From the NCBI RefSeq assembly GCF_000466385.1, contig NZ_KE952827.1, forward strand, positions 13,796-77,795: a DNA stretch of 64,000 bases, read 5' to 3'. The stretch is from Aneurinibacillus aneurinilyticus ATCC 12856 (GTDB lineage: Bacteria > Bacillota > Bacilli > Aneurinibacillales > Aneurinibacillaceae). The position numbers were made by a program, and so were the translations under genes. Shown here in pieces: positions 60,263-64,000 of this stretch (its first letter is position 1; each line of letters opens with the position of its first letter). Under the pieces are notes generated by a model. That model did not search any database. It was not told where the DNA came from and saw only the letters and a list, made by a program, of their open reading frames with translations.

Positions 60263-61660
60263 CATCCACTCTTTCCATCGTTCGTACGCCTCTTCGTATG
60301 CGCCATCAGTGTAGTGTAAAAGCCCAGCATACAAGCCGCTTTCCCGAATGCCACCCGCCGCATGACTTGCTGAAAAATGCGGTAGCGCTTCTTCTCGCTT
60401 ACCCTGAAGCAAAAGAACCCGTCCTTGCAAATAATGCCCCAGCGTACGCACATGCCCGGCTTCCGCAGCCAGCAAACCATCAACCAACGCCTGCGCTTCC
60501 GGGATTCGCTGCTGCTTAAGCAACGTCTCTACCATTCCCGCCCAGGCCAGCGGCTGGTTATATTTTCGTGCAATACGCTCAAATATACGCCCCGCACGCA
60601 CATGCTCTCCCTCATAAAGTAGCATCCATGCATACGAACAGGCATAATCCGGCTGTTCCGGAGCCAGTGTCAAAGCACATTTTAAACAGGAAAGTGCCTG
60701 TTCTACCTGTCCGTTCTGCCATAATGACCAGCCCAGACCATGCCAAACAGAGGGATCATTTCGATAATCAGGCAGCAACTCCCGATAACAACGAGCCGCG
60801 TCCGCAAATCGCTCCAGTTGTTCGTATGTACAAGCAATCCTTTTACGATGTCTTGCCTGACGTGCAATTCCCTCCGCCCGTCTCAGCAATCTGCAGGCTT
60901 CCTCCATCTGTTTGCTTTTGGCGTGGCTGGCGCCCGCAAGAAGCAACACTTCCACATCATCCTTTTCTTTTTCCAAAAACAAGGCACACACTGCCGCAGC
61001 TTCTTTGTACCTCCCGAGCTGATATAAGGTTAATGCCTGATTGTATGCTGCATCCGTTAAATCTGGAAATGCAGCAAGAGCATGCTCAAACCAAAGCAAT
61101 CCTTGTTCCGCATTGTTTTCCACTGCGGAAATGCAACCCAATGCATTATACGAAGCAGCACGGATAAAAGCATGCTCACACGTTTCACTAAGCAGGCGGA
61201 ACTGCCGGTACGCCATGTCCAGTCGTCCTAACATGAAAAAGCCAAAAGCAAGATATAAACGGGCCACAGCAACATCGGGCGCTTCTTCGATTACCTGATT
61301 GAACGATTCGACCGCTTCCCGGTACATAGATAACATAAAATAGCCCTGTCCCCGACGGAATTGGGCAGCTAACGGATATGGCAGATAAATCTCCTGCACG
61401 TCTTCTGTTTCCCCATCCGCTGATTGTAGCTCTGAGGTGCCACAGGATTCCTCATCCTCCATGTTTTCGAACATACGCTGAACTTCCACCAGCTGCTCTT
61501 CAAAGTTCAGCCATTCCTCCACTACCTTATCGCTAATTTGGCGCAATTGCAGAACAGTATGATACAGCTTTGTCTTCTCCTCTTCCTGCGCCATCGCCAT
61601 GCGTTCCTTAATCTTCCCGATCCTCTCATTCAACCCGGCAAAATAATAGGACAGTAGCAT
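60251..61660 (-). CDS. Tetratricopeptide-repeat protein
   Basis: A 469-residue cytoplasmic protein. An N-terminal coiled coil (about 10-80, LRQISDKVVEEWLNFEEQLVEVQRMFENM) is followed by about ten TPR units, e.g. YREAVESFNQVIEEAPDVAVARLYLAFGFFMLGRLDMAYR and VWHGLGWSLWQNGQVEQALSCLKCALTLAPEQPDYA. Such proteins are scaffolds; the partner is unknown. The ATG at 61660 has AAAGGTGG seven bases upstream. It sits between panD and dinG, where B. subtilis has nothing. Confidence 0.8.
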   Translation of the reverse strand: MLLSYYFAGLNERIGKIKERMAMAQEEEKTKLYHTVLQLRQISDKVVEEWLNFEEQLVEVQRMFENMEDEESCGTSELQSADGETEDVQEIYLPYPLAAQFRRGQGYFMLSMYREAVESFNQVIEEAPDVAVARLYLAFGFFMLGRLDMAYRQFRLLSETCEHAFIRAASYNALGCISAVENNAEQGLLWFEHALAAFPDLTDAAYNQALTLYQLGRYKEAAAVCALFLEKEKDDVEVLLLAGASHAKSKQMEEACRLLRRAEGIARQARHRKRIACTYEQLERFADAARCYRELLPDYRNDPSVWHGLGWSLWQNGQVEQALSCLKCALTLAPEQPDYACSYAWMLLYEGEHVRAGRIFERIARKYNQPLAWAGMVETLLKQQRIPEAQALVDGLLAAEAGHVRTLGHYLQGRVLLLQGKREEALPHFSASHAAGGIRESGLYAGLLHYTDGAYEEAYERWKEWMPAP

Positions 61661-61788
61661 GCTTCCGCCACCTTTCACGTCAACGGTTATATAGTTTCAG
61701 TGTGGCACAAAGGCAGGATAATTATAAAAACAAATAAGAAAAAGAAATGTTTGGCATACGTTCCGTTCGTTCTTCAAGTGATACGATC

Positions 61789-61825
61789 AAAAGGAAGGGC
61801 AGAACTGTGTCCCGCCCTTCCTTTT
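61789..61825 (-). terminator. Terminator of the panBCD operon
   Basis: AAAAGGAAGGGC/GCCCTTCCTTTT, a perfect 12-bp stem with a 13-base loop, ends with CCTTTTGATC on the minus strand, directly downstream of panD. Confidence 0.85.
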
Positions 61826-61846
61826 ACATTTTATTTCGCTTTGTAT

Positions 61847-62230
61847 TCAATAAATCGTAGCGTGAATTTCTTCACCAAGCATTTCGACGATGCGATTATT
61901 TTCATCCATAATGGCGACTTTCGGCTGGTGTGTTTTGACTTCCTCTTCACTCATCATAGCGTAAGAAATAATGATAACAACATCACCCGGCTGTACAAGG
62001 CGAGCCGCCGCACCGTTGAGACAAATCACACCGCTGCCACGCTCTCCTTCAATTACATATGTTTCCAGACGAGCTCCGTTATTATTATTCACAATCTGCA
62101 CTTTTTCGTTGGGCAAAATATCTACCGCATCCATAATATTGCGGTCAATGGTGATGCTTCCAACATAATTCAGATTGGCTTCCGTGACGGTTGCCCGATG
62201 GATTTTTGCTTTCATCATCGTACGGAACAT
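61847..62230 (-). CDS. panD: Aspartate 1-decarboxylase
   Basis: A 127-residue pyruvoyl enzyme that makes beta-alanine from aspartate for pantothenate. The self-cleavage site is Gly24-Ser25 in [38 protein letters not shown] is the conserved core. It overlaps panC by 16 bases and closes the operon. Confidence 0.96.
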   Translation of the reverse strand: MFRTMMKAKIHRATVTEANLNYVGSITIDRNIMDAVDILPNEKVQIVNNNNGARLETYVIEGERGSGVICLNGAAARLVQPGDVVIIISYAMMSEEEVKTHQPKVAIMDENNRIVEMLGEEIHATIY

Positions 62231-63084
62231 GCTGCTTCCTCCTGACTTGCCGCAAGTATAATGTTATCGATAAGGCGTGTATGTCCAAAGCGAACTGCAA
62301 GTGCGACAATACAATCTCCACGCAGCTCTTCTATCGGCATAAGCCCAGGATAAGTGCGAAGCTCAATATAATCAATGCTTGCCAGCGGGCTTTCTTGGAT
62401 GACCTTCTCTATAGCTGTACGCAATGTCTTTACGTTTCGCTCACCTAATCCGACCATACTCTGCACTTGCTGTAAAGCACGCGATAGGACAAGCGCTTGT
62501 TCTCTTTCTTCTGGCGATAAATACACGTTGCGGGAACTGAGGGCAAGCCCGTCTGCCTCGCGTATAATCGGACATGGTACCACTTCTACCGGCATGTTCA
62601 AGTCGCGGACCATTTGCATCACGACCGCTATTTGCTGTGCATCTTTCATACCAAAAAATGCATAATCCGGTTGTACAATATTGAAGAGCTTAGCCACTAC
62701 TGTAGTCACGCCGTCGAAGTGACCTGGACGGGATGCGCCGCACATCGATTCGGTAATGTCTTGTACGGAAACAGTGGTTTTGCTCCCAGACGGGTACATC
62801 TCTTCTACCGGCGGAAAAAACAAAATATCCACACCGCGTGATTCGGCAAGATGACTGTCTCTTTCAAGATCACGCGGATAATTCTCCAAATCTTCATGAG
62901 GGCCGAATTGCAGCGGATTAACAAAAATGCTCATCACAACTACATCAGCTGTCTCTTTCGCCTTATCAACCAAACTTAGATGCCCTTCATGCAAATATCC
63001 CATCGTCGGAACAAATCCGATCGTTTGTGGACGTACTTCTTTTAGGGAAGCGCGTAGCTCTTGAATGGAGGAAACCGTTCTCAT
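62215..63084 (-). CDS. panC: Pantothenate synthetase
   Basis: A 289-residue pantoate-beta-alanine ligase. The HIGH-type motif is [14 protein letters not shown] and the KMSKS-like loop is [44 protein letters not shown] is the conserved central block. It overlaps panB by four bases (ATGA) and panD by 16, so all three are coupled. Confidence 0.97.
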   Translation of the reverse strand: MRTVSSIQELRASLKEVRPQTIGFVPTMGYLHEGHLSLVDKAKETADVVVMSIFVNPLQFGPHEDLENYPRDLERDSHLAESRGVDILFFPPVEEMYPSGSKTTVSVQDITESMCGASRPGHFDGVTTVVAKLFNIVQPDYAFFGMKDAQQIAVVMQMVRDLNMPVEVVPCPIIREADGLALSSRNVYLSPEEREQALVLSRALQQVQSMVGLGERNVKTLRTAIEKVIQESPLASIDYIELRTYPGLMPIEELRGDCIVALAVRFGHTRLIDNIILAASQEEAACSVR

Positions 63085-63938
63085 ATTTTGACACCTTCTC
63101 CGTATAATCTCTCCAACATTTCTTCCTTCATCGTAAAAGTATGTTCATCCTGCGGAAACGCCCCGCACCGCACCTCACCTGCATACTGTGTAATCGCCTG
63201 TTTGATTAGGCTACCGGCATCCCCATATTTCTTGACGAACTTCGGCACATGCTCACTGCCATAAGACAGTATATCGTGGTATACCAATACTTGCCCGTCA
63301 CAACCAGCACCAGCGCCAATGCCAATGGTCGGGATAGAAAGCCTGTGTGACATGAGTTCTGCCAACTGCTTGGGTACGCATTCCATCACAAGGGCGAACG
63401 CACCCGCTTCTTCAAGCGCCAAGGCATCGTCAAGCAGTTTTTGTGCAGCTTCCGGCGTTTTTCCCTGTACTTTGTAGCCTCCCAGTTGATGAACGGATTG
63501 TGGCGTTAGCCCGATATGTCCCACTACCGGGATACCTGCCTGCGTACAGCGGCGCACAAGCGGTACAAGCTCTGCTCCTCCTTCAATTTTAACTGCTTTC
63601 GCTAATCCTTCCTGCATGATACGTCCAGCATTCCGCAATGCTTCTTCAACCGTGCCATGATAAGTAAGAAACGGCATGTCCGTAACAACAAACGCACGCT
63701 TGGCCCCTCGCGTAACCGCTTTCGTATGATGGATCATGTCTTCGAGAGTCACAGGCACCGTCGACTCATAACCAAGCACCACCATACCGAGTGAATCTCC
63801 GACGAGAATCATATCAATGCCGGCTTCGTCAGCTAATTTGGCAGACGGATAATCATACGCAGTCAACATGACAATGCGCTGGCCTTCCCGTTTCATTTCT
63901 TTTATAGATGCGGTCGTAATTGGTGAATTTCCTGCCAT
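63081..63938 (-). CDS. panB: 3-methyl-2-oxobutanoate hydroxymethyltransferase
   Basis: PanB, 285 aa, uses 5,10-methylenetetrahydrofolate to make ketopantoate. A TIM barrel with Mg ligands in [16 protein letters not shown], plus [14 protein letters not shown] and [19 protein letters not shown] use the ATG giving MAGNSPITT, seven bases after GGAGG; an ATG two codons earlier is too near the SD. It is the first gene of panB-panC-panD in the window; birA may lie upstream outside the window. Confidence 0.96.
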   Translation of the reverse strand: MAGNSPITTASIKEMKREGQRIVMLTAYDYPSAKLADEAGIDMILVGDSLGMVVLGYESTVPVTLEDMIHHTKAVTRGAKRAFVVTDMPFLTYHGTVEEALRNAGRIMQEGLAKAVKIEGGAELVPLVRRCTQAGIPVVGHIGLTPQSVHQLGGYKVQGKTPEAAQKLLDDALALEEAGAFALVMECVPKQLAELMSHRLSIPTIGIGAGAGCDGQVLVYHDILSYGSEHVPKFVKKYGDAGSLIKQAITQYAGEVRCGAFPQDEHTFTMKEEMLERLYGEGVKI

Positions 63939-64000
63939 TTTCATTCCTCCCTGACGCTTTGAGCGATTTGGTAAGAATAAGGCTCGTTAAAGGCATATAA

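Noticed and set aside
1-64000. tRNA, rRNA genes and CRISPR arrays
   Set aside because: No cloverleaf-like clusters, rRNA-like stretches or regularly spaced direct repeats were seen on reading; short ncRNAs cannot be excluded by eye.

Overview
The window is about 64 kb of chromosome from a spore-forming Gram-positive bacterium. The gene order (miaB-ricA-cotE-mutS-mutL; rodZ-ymfK-ymfJ-ymfI-ymfH-ymfF; recA-recX; rny-ymdB-spoVS; panB-panC-panD-dinG; tseB; aspB; asnS-dnaD) follows two Bacillus subtilis neighbourhoods. The family-level gene set (amidoligase gene beside cotE/mutS, stand-alone CheX/CheY, PPDK, a TPR gene beside dinG) suggests a Paenibacillaceae-type organism such as Aneurinibacillus or Brevibacillus. 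That placement is an inference. Strong Shine-Dalgarno (SD) sequences and GTG/TTG starts fit Bacillales. No tRNA, rRNA, CRISPR array or prophage was seen.

Layout. 0-3.6 kb: a small membrane protein, an MFS exporter, a small unknown gene, an HTH-DUF1232 regulator and a type I signal peptidase. 3.7-9.9 kb: mutL, mutS and an amidoligase-like gene. 9.99-14.55 kb: cotE split in two by a 4,010-bp element. 14.9-24 kb: ricA, miaB, cheX, cheY, mnmM, an MBL hydrolase, korB-korA, spoVS and ymdB. 24-27.8 kb: rny, recX and recA. 28-30.8 kb: a BirA-controlled bioY-bioD-bioA operon on the plus strand. 30.9-41.3 kb: DEAD-box helicase, cinA, pgsA, rimO, rodZ and the ymf genes. 41.4-46.8 kb: small genes, a sulfurtransferase, a crotonase and plus-strand ppdK. 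47-64 kb: dnaD, asnS, aspB, an FtsH-like protease with a membrane partner, tseB, an amidohydrolase, rex, dinG, a TPR gene and panD-panC-panB.

Main discovery. The outer spore coat morphogenetic gene cotE is interrupted. Its first 78 codons lie at 14552-14317 and its last 106 codons at 10308-9988, both on the minus strand. Between them lies an element with a large serine recombinase, an overlapping 43-codon ORF and a methyl-accepting chemotaxis protein. The break points share an 11-bp direct repeat in the same reading frame. Joining there gives an uninterrupted 184-codon CotE, close to the 181 residues of the B. subtilis protein. The recombined sites I derived each carry inverted arms about 10 bp long, centred on the same GA dinucleotide, as expected for attB and attP of a serine integrase. 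A sigma-E-like promoter sits just upstream of the small ORF and recombinase. This is the architecture of skin (in sigK), SPbeta (in spsM) and vfbin (in spoVFB), elements that leave a sporulation gene in the mother cell. I know of no described cotE-interrupting element, so I propose a skin-like developmental rearrangement, inferred from sequence only.

Other regulatory structure: a LexA box and sigma-A promoter for recA, back to back with a BirA operator for bioYDA; a sigma-H promoter for spoVS; and three small families of dispersed intergenic repeats.
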